From the NCBI RefSeq assembly GCF_021130785.1, contig NC_060207.1:104035001-104099000 (forward strand): DNA of 64,000 bases, in the 5' to 3' direction. The notes beneath the pieces were generated by a model, which saw nothing but the letters and a program-made list of their open reading frames with translations, made no database searches and was not told the DNA's origin. Position numbers and translations under genes: made by a program. This document shows, in pieces, positions 1 to 10,687 of the stretch. Origin of the DNA: Homalodisca vitripennis (Eukaryota; Arthropoda; Insecta; Hemiptera; Cicadellidae). Within the stretch, counting starts at the first letter, position 1, and each line of letters starts with the position of its first letter.

Positions 1-87
1 TAGGTTGTTGTAAGTAAGTAATCACATTTTAAAATAAATAAACATATACTAAACATGTTCAATGCTACGCATTTAAATGTTACTGAC

Positions 88-247
88 ACAATGCTGAGGA
101 CCGAGTCTTTGAGCTTTATAGAGTGTAGACAGCGGCGCCACTGGGAGACAGCCGAGTGGACGAATACAGAACCATTCTGTGAGCCAAGCCACACTGTCGG
201 TAGGACACTGGACATCTTCTCCAGCTCCTCATTGGCCAACCCATTTT
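88..247 (-). CDS. syd: JIP3/JIP4 exon: '[18 protein letters not shown]' propeller blade
   Basis: 160 nt, acceptor TTGACAG, donor GTCAGT at 87-86, phase 1 in and phase 2 out. It encodes [54 protein letters not shown]. This matches vertebrate KMSSLLPTMWLGAQNGCLYV and [20 protein letters not shown], a highly conserved blade of the C-terminal propeller. The gene continues past the left edge with the remaining blades. Confidence 0.98.
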
Positions 248-532
248 CTGTCAACACAAGACCAACATGATACAGTGATGTTTTGTTCGAATGTAGCTCT
301 ATGTTTGATGACATCAAGAACTTCTGAAGCCGAGTCGCACTTATTGTCAGTGACCCACTTCATCATCATCTGATTTTTTTGTCTTCTTTGGCAGAGTACA
401 ATAAACTAGGAGTTAGTTAAAAAAATCATAAATTTCCTGACCTTAAACAAAACAGTTCATGAACATTAACACTAAATATTAAATAGATGAATGGAAATTC
501 ATAGTTCTGTAAGAAATTGCCATAAAGTTTAC

Positions 533-625
533 CTTTAGGTGAGTTTGCAATCCCGTCCTTGAGTATTCCCTCCTTAAGGTCTTTCAGCAGTCGACGTGAT
601 GGGGTCGGTGAGACATCACTCTCTT
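533..625 (-). CDS. syd: JIP3/JIP4 exon, tandem-duplicate copy B
   Basis: 93 nt (31 codons), acceptor CATGACAG, donor GTAAAC, phase 1 in and out. It encodes EESDVSPTPSRRLLKDLKEG then ILKDGIANSPKG. It resembles the exon at 3126-3206, and it lies 285 nt upstream of the next constitutive exon. The LKDLKEGILKDGI helix-like core is the conserved part of both copies; Arg-Arg in place of Gln-Leu is the main difference. Confidence 0.85.
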
Positions 626-890
626 CTGTCATGCAACACCACAACAGCGTTACTAATAACTCATGCAACACCAAGCATTTACAACAGTTTCAGTACTTAC
701 TTTGTTTGAGAGCATATTATATCTCCAATTTACACTTTTATTAGTACCTAGCAGTAAAGTTAAACTAATAGGAAGTTATTACCATGATGTGAAACCTATC
801 CTTCCTAACAAAAATATCACCATTGCAATATCACCTGATCACTCAGTTCTTTTACAATTTTATCCTAAATGATATAATCCATATTTTAAC

Positions 891-1165
891 CTCGTCGGGA
901 ACACCTGAAGAAAAGCTCAAGTGGGCATTTAGGATGTATGATGTTGATGGCAACGGCGTAATAGACATCCAAGAAATTACCAAAATAGTTCAGGCAGGAA
1001 ATATATGACATGCTGGGAGCGTGTTCGTCCAACCGACCTGCAGATTCCACACAGGAACGCGCCAAAAACATCTTTGCCAAGATGGATGAGAATAATGACG
1101 GCCAACTAACACAAGACGAGTTCCTCAAAGGGTGTCTCCAGGACGAAGAGTTATAAAAATGCTTG
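891..1165 (+). pseudogene. EF-hand neuronal-calcium-sensor-type pseudogene (3' part)
   Basis: Plus-strand text antisense to the host gene encodes [20 protein letters not shown] then [16 protein letters not shown]; a 4-nt insertion at about 994-997 shifts the frame; in the next frame it continues [40 protein letters not shown] and FLKGCLQDEEL, then a premature TAA. Two canonical 12-residue calcium loops ([12 protein letters not shown] and DENNDGQLTQDE) place it in the NCS/GCAP family of small EF-hand sensors. Similarity begins abruptly at 891 with no splice acceptor, so it is a 5'-truncated copy. Absence of introns suggests a retrocopy, but no poly(A) tail is evident. Confidence 0.85.
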
Positions 1166-1820
1166 CAACATAATGAACTAAAAAGCATACTTTGGGAATC
1201 ACCTCTCTTCTACATTTTGGAATGGGTGTAGTGCTCTAGATTACATTCATGCATCAACATTTTTTATGTTTTATTGAATAAGTCAAGTGTGAATGTCATC
1301 TGCTCAACTGGAAGCAAACAGGTGATTGCTATTCATGTTTACTTTCTAATTCTTGTAATTGTATAAGTATTTCTTCTATAAAATATTATATGTTTGTATT
1401 TTAATGTTTTTAATATGTTGAGGGGTAATGTGATTTGTTTTTAACATTTTAGGTTTAAAATCTGGTTTATAAGTGATATAAATATATGCATGTAATATGT
1501 GTGAATTAAAAGGTATATATTCTACAAGTCTATAATATAATCTACCAAATTTAAAGTTTGGAGGTATGAATCGGTATTCAAATATAACTATTTCTCTGGA
1601 CCTCTGCAAATCCCTGTAAAATAAAGTGGTTTTCTGGGACTGGACAGTAACTAAAAGTATAAGAATGGCAGAAATTAGATTGATGATAGCTTTCTTTAAA
1701 CCATCTTTAGACTAAAAAGCTCTTAGGATTCAAAATAATTGGGAATAGACTTTTTTTTTAACTTGGAATAGGTTTAAAAATTCTGGATTTAACCATCACT
1801 AGAAAGTACATGTATGTTAC

Positions 1821-1825
1821 ATTAA

Positions 1826-1864
<39 letters not shown>
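1821..1864. repeat. (TA)n microsatellite
   Basis: Alternating TA tract interrupted once by AAATA. It abuts the tRNA-like fragment that follows. Confidence 0.95.
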
Positions 1865-1868
<4 letters not shown>

Positions 1869-1920
1869 CAATAAATATTGAATCGCAAAAAGTACTTGCT
1901 CCGCCGTGACTCGAACTATA
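1865..1920 (-). repeat. SINE-like fragment with tRNA B-box
   Basis: On the minus strand the sequence reads GTTCGAGTCACGGCGGAGCA, which has the form of a tRNA T-arm (B-box GTTCGAGTC), followed by AT-rich body and a (TA)n tail. No A-box or acceptor pairing is visible, so this is a SINE 3' fragment and not a tRNA gene. Confidence 0.45.
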
Positions 1921-1965
1921 TATATATTCTATAGTAATAGCAAACTGTATTAACAGCTTATTTAT

Positions 1966-2690
1966 ACAGGGTGTTCCACGAGTGACCTGACAAACTTCTC
2001 AGGTGTTTTATCCTCATCAAAATAATGAAAAAAGTACATATAAACATATGTCCGGAAACGATTTGTTAGCGAGGTACAGCTAGCGAAAGACTGCCCGATT
2101 TTGTTAAAAAGGATGGAAATAAAGCGAAACTCATGTTTTTATGGCATAAAAGTAGTTATTAAATTTATTTGATTTTATGTAAAATGAACTAAAAAATTTA
2201 ATAAAATACGTCCCAGATCTGTAAGACTACCCATTTCTGAGATATCAGACAAAATATGCAAAATTCGGTCTTGAAAAACATACTTTGTTTAGATTTGAAG
2301 TACATTAACTTTTTATTGTAGACTCTTGGAGCAATTGGAAAATTCTTTAAATATTATTAAATATTAATAAAAACACTACTTTTCCAAATTGTTTATTTTT
2401 TCGGGCGAGGCCTTTCAAATGAAAGGCCTTTGGTTTTGAAAGGCCTCACCCGAAAAAATAAACAATTTGGAAAAGTAGTGTTTTTATTAATATTTAATAA
2501 TATTAACTTTTTAACCAAAACTAGATAATTTAACACTGAAGAGAATAATGTAAAATACGCTAATAATAAACAAACACAAAGTTTAAAAATTATATGTTTA
2601 ATTAATTCACCACATACGAAAAATAAGACACAAAATGCAATATCTGTTTATTAAATGAACGTTCTTCAGAAAAACAAAACAATGTTATTT
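1966..2690 (+). mobile_element. Mariner-type terminal-repeat fragment interrupted by a palindrome
   Basis: The sequence after TA at 1964 begins CAGGGTGTTCCACGAGTGAC, the form typical of ends of mariner-type (Tc1/mariner superfamily) elements. No transposase reading is left in the segment, which contains the perfect-arm palindrome at 2350-2504. The right end is not identified, so the 3' limit is approximate. Confidence 0.45.
2350..2504. repeat. Long palindrome (70-bp arms, one mismatch)
   Basis: Arms 2350-2419 and 2435-2504 are inverted copies with one mismatch; the 15-nt loop itself contains AAAGGCCTTT. The very low divergence of the arms in an otherwise decayed intron implies recent origin or gene conversion. 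Confidence 0.95.
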
Positions 2691-3125
2691 CTGATCTTAG
2701 CTAATCTTTTATTCCAATTTCCATACCTTATAAATGGTGTTCAAAATAATTTCCTTGATAATTCATGCACAATCTAGTGTATTTAAAGAAACCATGTGCA
2801 GCTTTTCTGATAGCATCGGTCGTTCTTAAGTAGTTCACAAGCATTTAAAATTCAGTTTAATAGTTCTTCTTTGGAATTACTACTGCCAAATTATAATTTT
2901 CTACAAAGCGATAATGTGCATATACTACATATGTGGACACCATGCATCAGGCACAAACAGGCACCTACCACAGATACAATATTGTAGAAAAGGTCTTATT
3001 TTGCAGAATTACAATACACATTCTACATTTGTTACATGGTTTCAGGATATCCTATATATTGGTGATTTATTAAAATGTATTTACTTTCAAATTTATTTTT
3101 ATTTCATATTAAAACCAAAACTAAC

Positions 3126-3206
3126 CTATGAACGTTGGAGCTAAACCATCTTTCAAGTATCCATCCTTCAGATCATTCATTAGCTGATGTTGAGGAGTTA
3201 CTGGAT
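3126..3206 (-). CDS. syd: JIP3/JIP4 exon, tandem-duplicate copy A
   Basis: 81 nt (27 codons), acceptor TTTTGCAG, donor GTTAGT, phase 1 in and out. It encodes D-PVTPQHQLMNDLKDGYLKDG then LAPTFIG. It is similar to the exon at 533-625 (pattern V-S/T-P, L-x-D-L-K-D/E-G, L-K-D-G-I/L-A), so the two look like products of an internal exon duplication. Because both have the same symmetric phase they could be used together, singly, or in a mutually exclusive way; the sequence does not decide. Confidence 0.85.
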
Positions 3207-3333
3207 CTGCAAAACAAAAATGCTAAAATACAAACAGTTGCCTTTCCTAGAGTACAAGAAAATTAATTAAATAATAAAGTGGATAAAAGTCAATAAAAAG
3301 AACTTATTAGAGTCAGCTATTAAATGTATAATT

Positions 3334-6300
3334 TTAACCCTTTAACTGGTGAGTATTTTCCATAGTAATCATACCCCAGAAACTGAATTTGTTTGATTTC
3401 GTTTTGTAATATATTTGGTTTGCTAAAGCAGCCACACTACAATTTAAAATAAAATATTACTCACATACCTGAAAAGGCACAAGTAGATTGATTGACGGTT
3501 TAATAAAGTATACAAACATACATTTAAAAATGTTTAGTGGAATGACAGCATTAGAGGCATACTGAGATATACAGCTCAACTTTAGCCGTAAAACCCTTTA
3601 TTTGTTCATAAACATTTCTGCTAAAAATTCACCTGAAGGATTATTTTACACTACTCTATACAAATACTAAGAATGTAAATTTTATTTTTCCAATATGTGA
3701 AATTTGTTTAGTAAATAAGATGAATGTAACATAAAATCTAAACAAAGAATAAAATAGAATCAGATCAGTCCTTTTGCTAATTTACAAACTGAAAGAGGTG
3801 ACAAGACATGGTGAATCAGCAAAAATAATAACTGAAAAGAAATGGAGAAGGCATGCCACTACACTCTATCAGGCACCAAAAAAACTAAGTGTTTCTACCA
3901 TTCATTGCTGGAGTACATATGTTCATTACTAGATGAAATTACTTATTGGCTAATTTATTATTTTATGTCTATGTCACAGCTCTTTCAGATAACTTCTCTG
4001 AAGAAAGAACAAATATTTTGATAGCTCCATAGCGAATTATTCACATTCAAAATAGTAAATTTAGAAAAGTTTGTAAACATCCCAAATAAAAATGGCCTGG
4101 TTTAAAAAGCTATTAATAGTAATTAGTTTAGAGTATTGAAACTATCAGTTATTTCAAAAGCATCAGGAAATGGCATAATGAATATAATATTTGAATTGAG
4201 GAAATGTATTTTTTTAAATAAAATATAAATAAAGAAAATAACATATTTTAGTAAACATTACTTAAATAAATTATACATTTTAATATAAAAAATGCCTCCA
4301 CAGTCATTTTTCATAAAAATAATAAAAATGTATATCCTTATATTCAATCTCTTTTCTTTAAGCCTTATTATACAATGAACTAAATACCTCCACTCCATAT
4401 AGAATGATCAAAACCTTATTCTGCCTTTTAACAGTTATATTAACTATTTGCACTTGGCAGGTCATCAAGTATGGCACTTACTGATCTGTCGCTCAGCTCA
4501 AGTGGAATTACAGGTAATTAGTTACCCTCTCCGCTAAGCGGGGCAACAGCAAGTGTCCAGCTGGGTTCTGTGTCACTTTTATTCATATTTAATGGTAGTA
4601 ATTTACTTTCAGCCCTTTCAATGATGAATTTAAATGCAACTTTAAAACTATGAACAAAGTTTATTAGCACTAAACTTATCATTTTCCCAATGGGCTATTT
4701 ATTATTTTTATTGGAAAAAATAAAAATACAATTAATTTCAAGTAGCTCTAATATCAACAGAATATAAACCTGTTTTTATGTTTTGAGGTTGACTCCACAA
4801 AATGCTAGTATTTTAATAAATTTATTTTCCATTATTCTGCATCTAAAAATAAGGATGTAATAGTGAAGTTAAACATTGCTCTTTTGGAGTATAACTCAAG
4901 GTCATTTCATTACAATCAGATCTTAATTAAAGGGCTGTAAAAACACAATTTTTAAAAGCTACAACATTGTATCCCAATAAACACATTTTGTACAACACTA
5001 AACATAAATCACATTATTCTACATAAAATCTAGTTCACTAGCTTTAGGTCATTTTTCTTGCTCTAAAATTTAGTTTTGAAACATTTCTACAAACATAGTC
5101 TCAAGTAATTATGGTCAATTGATATAAAATAATTTAGCCCTTTGTACTCAAATGATTGACCATAGGAAAATCCGGAGTAGAAGGAGTATATGTCTGAGAA
5201 AATTTGTGAAAATTGTAGTACATATCATATTACTACATATAAGAAAATACCATGTTTATGTGCCTTGTTTTGAGAATATCATGTACAGTATAAATTCTAT
5301 ATTACTATAACTGGATAAACCACTGAGGATATGATAGTTTATGCTTTAAAACTATCCCTGTACTTACTTAATATTTAATATGATTTAAAAGTGCTGTCTT
5401 GAAATCAAATGAAAAATATAATGTATTTGATTGTAAGTAACTAATAGCAAATATTATATAAGATTGGAATCCTTACAATTTTTACATTAATAGGTGAGTC
5501 TAAAACGTTAACTAAATACTGGAATGTACTAAAAGCACTAACTATTAAATTTCAGTTTGGGTTATATAAAATACAGTTTTTCTGGAAAATGGTGATGGAA
5601 ATTAACTCACATCCACCTTTTAATAATAAAAGTGTATTATTTCAGTTAACAGTTTAACATTAAATAATTCACTGCAACCAAAATCGAGTACGTTTTTTGC
5701 CATAATTTTATTTTGATACAAGAGGCCACACTTTTATCTACTTTTCTACATAATTGTCATCAATATTAATGCACTTGATCATGTATAAAAACAACATTGT
5801 GTACATTGTTGTAATAGAAGATTGCTGCCTGATTTCATAGCAACTAAACACGATAATTTTGACGGTATTTTTGTCAAACACTTCTTGAAACTTGGGGACT
5901 TTTCTGGTAGTAAATAAATTGTGAAATGTCTGTTTCTTTCGCTATATCATAAACTTTCTGAACCAATTTGTAGGTGATCATTGAAGGTTGTCCACTGCAT
6001 TTCTCATCATGAACCTTTTTTGTCCATCTTTAAAGTTCTTACCCGTTTGAATGTCATTCCATCATTCATAATATTTGTCCATACACTTCGCAATTATGTC
6101 AAATTTAATTGCTTTCATGCCTTTATCACACCTTTAACAGCATGTACTTTACAGTCAGCAGGATTCTCAATTGAAGGGGGCATTTGAAATATGCATTAAC
6201 ATAAAATGATCGATTTTTACAGTAGACGGTGAGGGACACCAACCTGAGTGCTGCAGCGGCAGAATTCCAAAACGGTACTTACTTAAAAAATACACCATAT

Positions 6301-6436
6301 TATAATTGAGAGTTTAATGTTTTGAGAACTATTCGGCCCTCTGGAATCCCATATTCATGCTTACATAAAAATACACTCTCTTAGTTACTAGTTAGTTAAA
6401 GTCACAAAAAGTACAATAAATTAACTTAAGACTTAC
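3334..6436. other. Intron of JIP3/JIP4, mostly unremarkable AT-rich sequence
   Basis: Between the copy-A exon and the acidic-loop exon. It opens with TTAACCCTTTAACTGGTGAG, which resembles a piggyBac-type end, but no matching partner was found. Apart from the mariner relic at about 5680-6190 and a GC-richer patch at 4450-4570, I see nothing coding. Confidence 0.6.
5680..6190 (-). mobile_element. Internally deleted mariner-type transposase relic
   Basis: Minus-strand reading begins MPPSIENPADCKVHAVKGVI and, with several frameshifts and stops, continues through pieces like GQPSMITYKLVQKV and a decayed FTIS...FPQVSRSV stretch, which are the paired helix-turn-helix part of Mos1-type mariner transposases. 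It then jumps to the extreme C terminus (DNYVEK then stop). The DDE catalytic core is missing, so this is a deletion derivative and non-autonomous. Confidence 0.75.
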
Positions 6437-6688
6437 CAGAGTTAATGTTGTCTTGAGATAGGTGGGGTGAATTGTTAGAGTTGACGGGTGGCAGAGAGTT
6501 AGCATCCTCGCTGCCTGTTGCACAACTGACAAATGTAATTTGTCCAATTTTTGGCTCGGCTGGCTCTCCTTTTTCTTCCCCATCTCCTTCCACTGTATCC
6601 GGCTGCTCCGGGTTAACTGGTGTTACTGGCACCTCCACACTGCGGTTGTCGGGCTCCTCTGTGCTCAAGTAGTCACTCGGCAAGGCAC
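6437..6688 (-). CDS. syd: JIP3/JIP4 exon: acidic variable loop of the propeller
   Basis: 252 nt, acceptor GTGACAG, donor GTAAGT, phase 1 in and out (symmetric). It starts GALPSDYLSTEEPDNRSVEV, matching the position of vertebrate GARETDYPAGED, then has a Glu/Pro-rich stretch, KIGQITFVSCATGSEDANSL (compare vertebrate GGITVVGCSAEG) and a Ser/Asn-rich tail. This is the long disordered loop that is variable across the family, so only its ends and the ITFVSC core are conserved. Confidence 0.94.
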
Positions 6689-6832
6689 CTGTCACCACAA
6701 CATATACATCATGAACAGCATTTATGCAAAAGCATAGACAATTTGAATAGTGTTGAAATATTTACCTTATTTGATTTAAATTAATCCATTTGTAGAGTGA
6801 AATCTTATTGCTTTCCTACAAGACGGGAGTCT

Positions 6833-7200
6833 GTCACACCATGTGTTGCACAACACAATTCGCTGAGCTTGTTTAAAAAAATTTAAGTCTATAGCTACAT
6901 GTGTTCCTAAGTCACACGCTAAAATCTCATATGATTGTTAGTACTCAGTTTACAAATTTATTTACTCTCTGATTTTCTCCTTACCACCATGGTTACATAT
7001 AATACCGCTGTAAAATTGGTATTATAACTGACGTTCCGACAAATCCCATGGAGAGACATGCACTATAATAGTTGAACTTGATATTGGTTATATAGAAATG
7101 AAGGCTCATGCAAAATTTCAAGTCTATAGGTCAGTTCGTTTTCAAGAAACCGTGCTGTCAGAGACAGACAGAAATGCAATTTTCCCGGCCCTTCAGTGAT
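6833..7200 (+). repeat. Dispersed repeat family, copy 1
   Basis: The segment containing CATGCAAAATTTCAAGTCTA, TAGGTCAGTTCGTTTTCAAG and CAGAGACAGACAGAAATG recurs at 31255-31600 (inverted) and 34070-34345 (direct), with several hundred bases of alignable flank such as ACCATCATGGTTACCCATAA. It has no coding capacity and no clear terminal repeats; class unknown. Confidence 0.8.
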
Positions 7201-7518
7201 CATTGCTAACGTTCAAAAAGAAGTGTACTAAATTGTGCTATAATAAAATCAATTTACCCATACTAAGTGAATGATTGTATTGTTGCTCCACTAATCCAAA
7301 ATGTACAATCAAATTTTACCTAAAACCAGGTAACAAAAATGTTCACAATAACAGCACATGTTTATTAATTCCTTTCTCAATTATTGTTATAGTCGATGCA
7401 AACAACAGAAGAATATTATTTATGCATTTGGATGGACTGTTGTGCACAGAGATTAAAATATTTTACTGCAATCCAGAGATGGGTGGCTAATACATAAAAT
7501 TATTCAAAGGTTTATTAC

Positions 7519-7693
7519 CTGGAACGCTGGCTATACACAAGAGGTATGACTGGCAGACATTGAAAGACTCCAGGATATCGGCTGGGTTGTTGGCATCTAT
7601 GACAGTCACTCGACTGACAGAGTGAGTGCTAGTACAGATCCACACCAGGGACGACAGGACCTGTTCGCTCTCCTGCCTCTGTCTCTCACCCTC
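7519..7693 (-). CDS. syd: JIP3/JIP4 exon: 'SSLVWICTSTHS' propeller blade
   Basis: 175 nt, acceptor GCTGTAG, donor GTAATA, phase 0 in and phase 1 out. It encodes EGERQRQESEQVLSSLVWIC, TSTHSVSRVTVIDANNPADI, LESFNVCQSYLLCIASVP plus a split Gly. It matches vertebrate SSLVWICTSTHSATKVLIID and DSFTVCNSHVLCIASVPGA. The intron before it (5.9 kb) holds several nested transposons. Confidence 0.97.
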
Positions 7694-8152
7694 CTACAGC
7701 CCAACACACAATAAACACTGTGCTAGCAAGCTCCTCCTTAAACTGCTTTACAAGGTAAAATGTTACTCTAAGGAACTAATATTGTTTCTTTTGTTATTAA
7801 AGTAACACATGTGATTAATTACAATGTATTTATAAAAAAATTTTATTAATAAGTTTTTATTTTGGGAATGGAATATGAACACGCATGTTCATCCAAAATC
7901 AAAGAAGAACATTTTTTTCTAAGAGTGTGTTTTTCTGACTGACAAAAGACAAAATTAGGAAATTAACACTGTTTAATAAACTTTACATAATTTTAATTCT
8001 AATTGTATGAGATGTGAAAAATGGACATTTGTGAATAATTTAACAAATAGTAACAATACTGTTGGAAACTGTATTGAATTTTTTTGTTCCTTATAATTTA
8101 AACGATTCCAGTAATGGCACAGTTTAAAAATACTATAGCAATATATGCATTA

Positions 8153-8890
8153 CGAGGGAGCAGCCAAAAGTTTCCGGAATAGGTCTGCTGTGGGCAGAGC
8201 TTGTTAAGCACAAACTTCTACCACTAGGTGTCAATAGCACAACTCATTGCCATTTCAGTGCCACCTGGATCGTCAACCTTGCTGGATCTGTTCTTCTCTA
8301 GTGACAGTTGCAGCTGTTGTTGTTTTGTCCTATTTTCCTTATTTATGCAGGCAAAAATCAACAACAAATATAAAACTTAAAATAATCAATATATAAAATT
8401 TAAAAATTTAAAATTAATATATAAAATTTAACAATTAGTATATCAACAGTCAGAGATTAGTGGGTTACATTGGAGTTCAGTTAAGCAAACTTTATCTGAA
8501 GATTTGGGAATGAGAATGGTCTCTGCCAAGTTTGTGCCTCATGTTTTGACAAACTAAAAGAATATTGAGTTGAAACATTTTGTGATTTGAAAGAGCAACT
8601 TGAAACCAATCCTGGTTGTGTTCAAGATTAAAAGTTTCAACAGGACTTTTACCAAACAAGAGAAAAGTTACAAAGCTGCACCCAATTCTCTCAAATTTGC
8701 CATGATAAAAAAGGTAAATAGCACAACAGCAGAAAATGTCACTACAGAAGAACAGAACAAATCAGGTCGATGACCCAGGCGGCACTGAAATGGCGAGGAC
8801 TTGTGCTAGTAACATCTAGCGGCAGAAGTTTGTACTGCACAAGCCCCGTCCACATCAGAGCTATGGGAACTTTTAGGTACCCCCTCGTAT
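8153..8890 (+). mobile_element. Mariner-type element with about 130-bp inverted ends, decayed
   Basis: Left end (ACGAGGGAGCAGCCAAAAGT) and right end (ACTTTTAGGTACCCCCTCGT) are inverted copies, and homology extends inward through a CACTAGGTGTC/ACATCTAGCGGC segment to about 130 bp. Inside, plus-strand text at about 8460-8570 reads in pieces SLKQTLSEDLGMRMVSAKFV then PHVL, the Mos1-type DNA-binding region. Most of the catalytic core is missing. Confidence 0.8.
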
Positions 8891-9156
8891 AATAGTACAA
8901 TGGACAAGAGTTTCATTGATGTTTTAATTAAAGTATAAACAAATTACAAAAAGGACCATAATTAATTTATTTACTACTAAGATATTGTCTTATTGTAGAT
9001 CATCACTATTGACAAATTGTTGTTATTTGTATTATTTTATAACAGTTTCACTGCATGTACTAAACAATTATTGTTATGACTTACTGTAAAACCAAATTCA
9101 TGATTCCAATGAAATATAAAAGAACCTCATAAATGGATTAATATACTTTTTAATTA

Positions 9157-9240
9157 CAGTGGAACTTGAATAATTCAAAGCTCTCAAGGAATCAATTAAA
9201 AATTAAAATTATCCAAGACTAAATTATGCAGACTTTATCA
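9157..9240 (+). mobile_element. Solo pogo/Tigger terminal repeat relic
   Basis: TA followed by CAGTGGAACTTGAATAATTC, closely similar to the end of the Tigger derivative at 43892. No partner end is found nearby. Confidence 0.6.
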
Positions 9241-9254
9241 CTATAATAAATATA

Positions 9255-10415
9255 CCAGGTGTCCAACGAAGATGTTTAAACGTTTGATTTTATATTACTT
9301 GCCCATTAATGCACCGAACATTTTTAAACTCTACACAATTCATTAAATAGATTCTAAAAATATTCTGTAAACATTTCAGCTCTCTAGCAATTGTTGAAAA
9401 AAATTGTGGCATTTTGAAAAACTATACTTCAAAAACAGTATTTTTGGTTATGTAAAATGATTTATTGTCATATTTCTTCTAGAGAAATAAAGCATTTCAA
9501 TCAGAAAATTAGAACATAGCTTATTAAAAAACCTACAATTACAGTCCACAAAATTATTCAAATTGTAATACACCACAACAATGCAACACACTGATAACAG
9601 CGCTTAACAAATTAATCGTAAGCTCTTACAAAGAAATTCTGCGGTATCTGGAGAAGTTCCTCTTCATTGATTGTTTTAATTCCTCATCATTATTGAAGCT
9701 ATGAGTATAAACTTGTTCAACTTATGTTACTCAAATTGTGTATGAGTAACCCCATAGACAGAAATCACACACAGTTAAATCTGGGGATTGGGGTGGTCAA
9801 CTTAAAAAATCACTTCCACGACCAACCCAACGGCCATGAAGGTTGTCATTTAGTAATCGCTTGACAGGATTTGCGAATTGAGGAGGAGCAAATCGTGTTG
9901 GAAGATTGCTTGATCCATTTCTGGAACGTAAAATGAGGTAAGACTTGTTCATTTAAAACCTGTTCATACCTATTCCCAGTCATTGTACTGTCTGATATGT
10001 CATAAGATAGCACCCCATTACAACAGACAGCTGCTTTTACTTTTTATTCAACATTCAAATCCATTTCTCGAACTTCAATGTCAGTAAAACTGTAATGGAG
10101 GAGGTTAGGTTATGTTTTTATAGCACAAGCAATATTCTTAAATCAAACAGCTGCTTTCAACATTGAGTGTTATTAAACAGCTGTTCTTTAAAACTGCAAC
10201 AACGTAATCAAATCAGGTAATTCAAGAAATTAATTTTTTTTAGGAAGCAAAATTGTAAAATTGTTGTCACCATTTTGTTTCTACAATTTTTAGAGAGCAT
10301 TAATTTTCACAGAATATGTTTAAACCCTAATTTATTAATTGTGTAGAGTTTGAAAATGTTCGGTACATAAATGGGAAAATAATATAAAATCAAACATTTA
10401 AACCTCTTCGTGTGT
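9255..10415 (-). mobile_element. Mariner-type element with about 145-bp terminal repeats
   Basis: Left repeat 9255-9400 and right repeat about 10270-10415 are inverted copies (GTCCAACGAAGATGTTTAAA against TTTAAACCTCTTCGTG). Between them the minus strand at about 9640-10100 carries a decayed transposase with LNDNLHGRWVGRGSDFLSWP followed by PQSPDLTVCDFCLWGY, which contains the third catalytic Asp motif of DDE/D transposases. It has several stops. Confidence 0.8.
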
Positions 10416-10432
10416 AATATATATACAGAGTG

Positions 10433-10560
10433 TCCCACGAAGAGGTTTAAATGTTTGATTTTATATTATTTTCCCATTTATGTACCGAACATTTTCAAAC
10501 TCTACACAATTAATAAATTAGGGTTTAAACATATTCTGTGAAAATTAATGCTCTCTAAAT
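10433..10560 (+). repeat. Extra inverted copy of the neighbouring mariner terminal repeat
   Basis: GTGTCCCACGAAGAGGTTTA and the following 120 nt repeat the terminal repeat of the adjacent element in inverted orientation, forming a palindrome-like structure with 10290-10412 around an AT-rich centre. The copy ends at a (TA)n tract. Confidence 0.85.
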
Positions 10561-10564
10561 GTTG

Positions 10565-10569
<5 letters not shown>

Positions 10570-10612
<43 letters not shown>
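10570..10612. repeat. (TA)n microsatellite
   Basis: About 21 TA units directly at the left end of the next element, which uses TA target sites. Confidence 0.95.
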
Positions 10613-10616
<4 letters not shown>

Positions 10617-10687
10617 GTGAGGCAGACCACCCGTACAGTACGTATAGCGGCCAAACCAAACGAGGTAGATTATTCGTAACAACTTAA

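Noticed and set aside
55..744. Plus-strand open frames at the left edge
   Set aside because: They are antisense shadows of the minus-strand JIP exons at 88-247 and 533-625.
3334..3360. Left end of another piggyBac-like element (TTAACCCTTTAACTGG)
   Set aside because: No inverted partner with TTAA found downstream.
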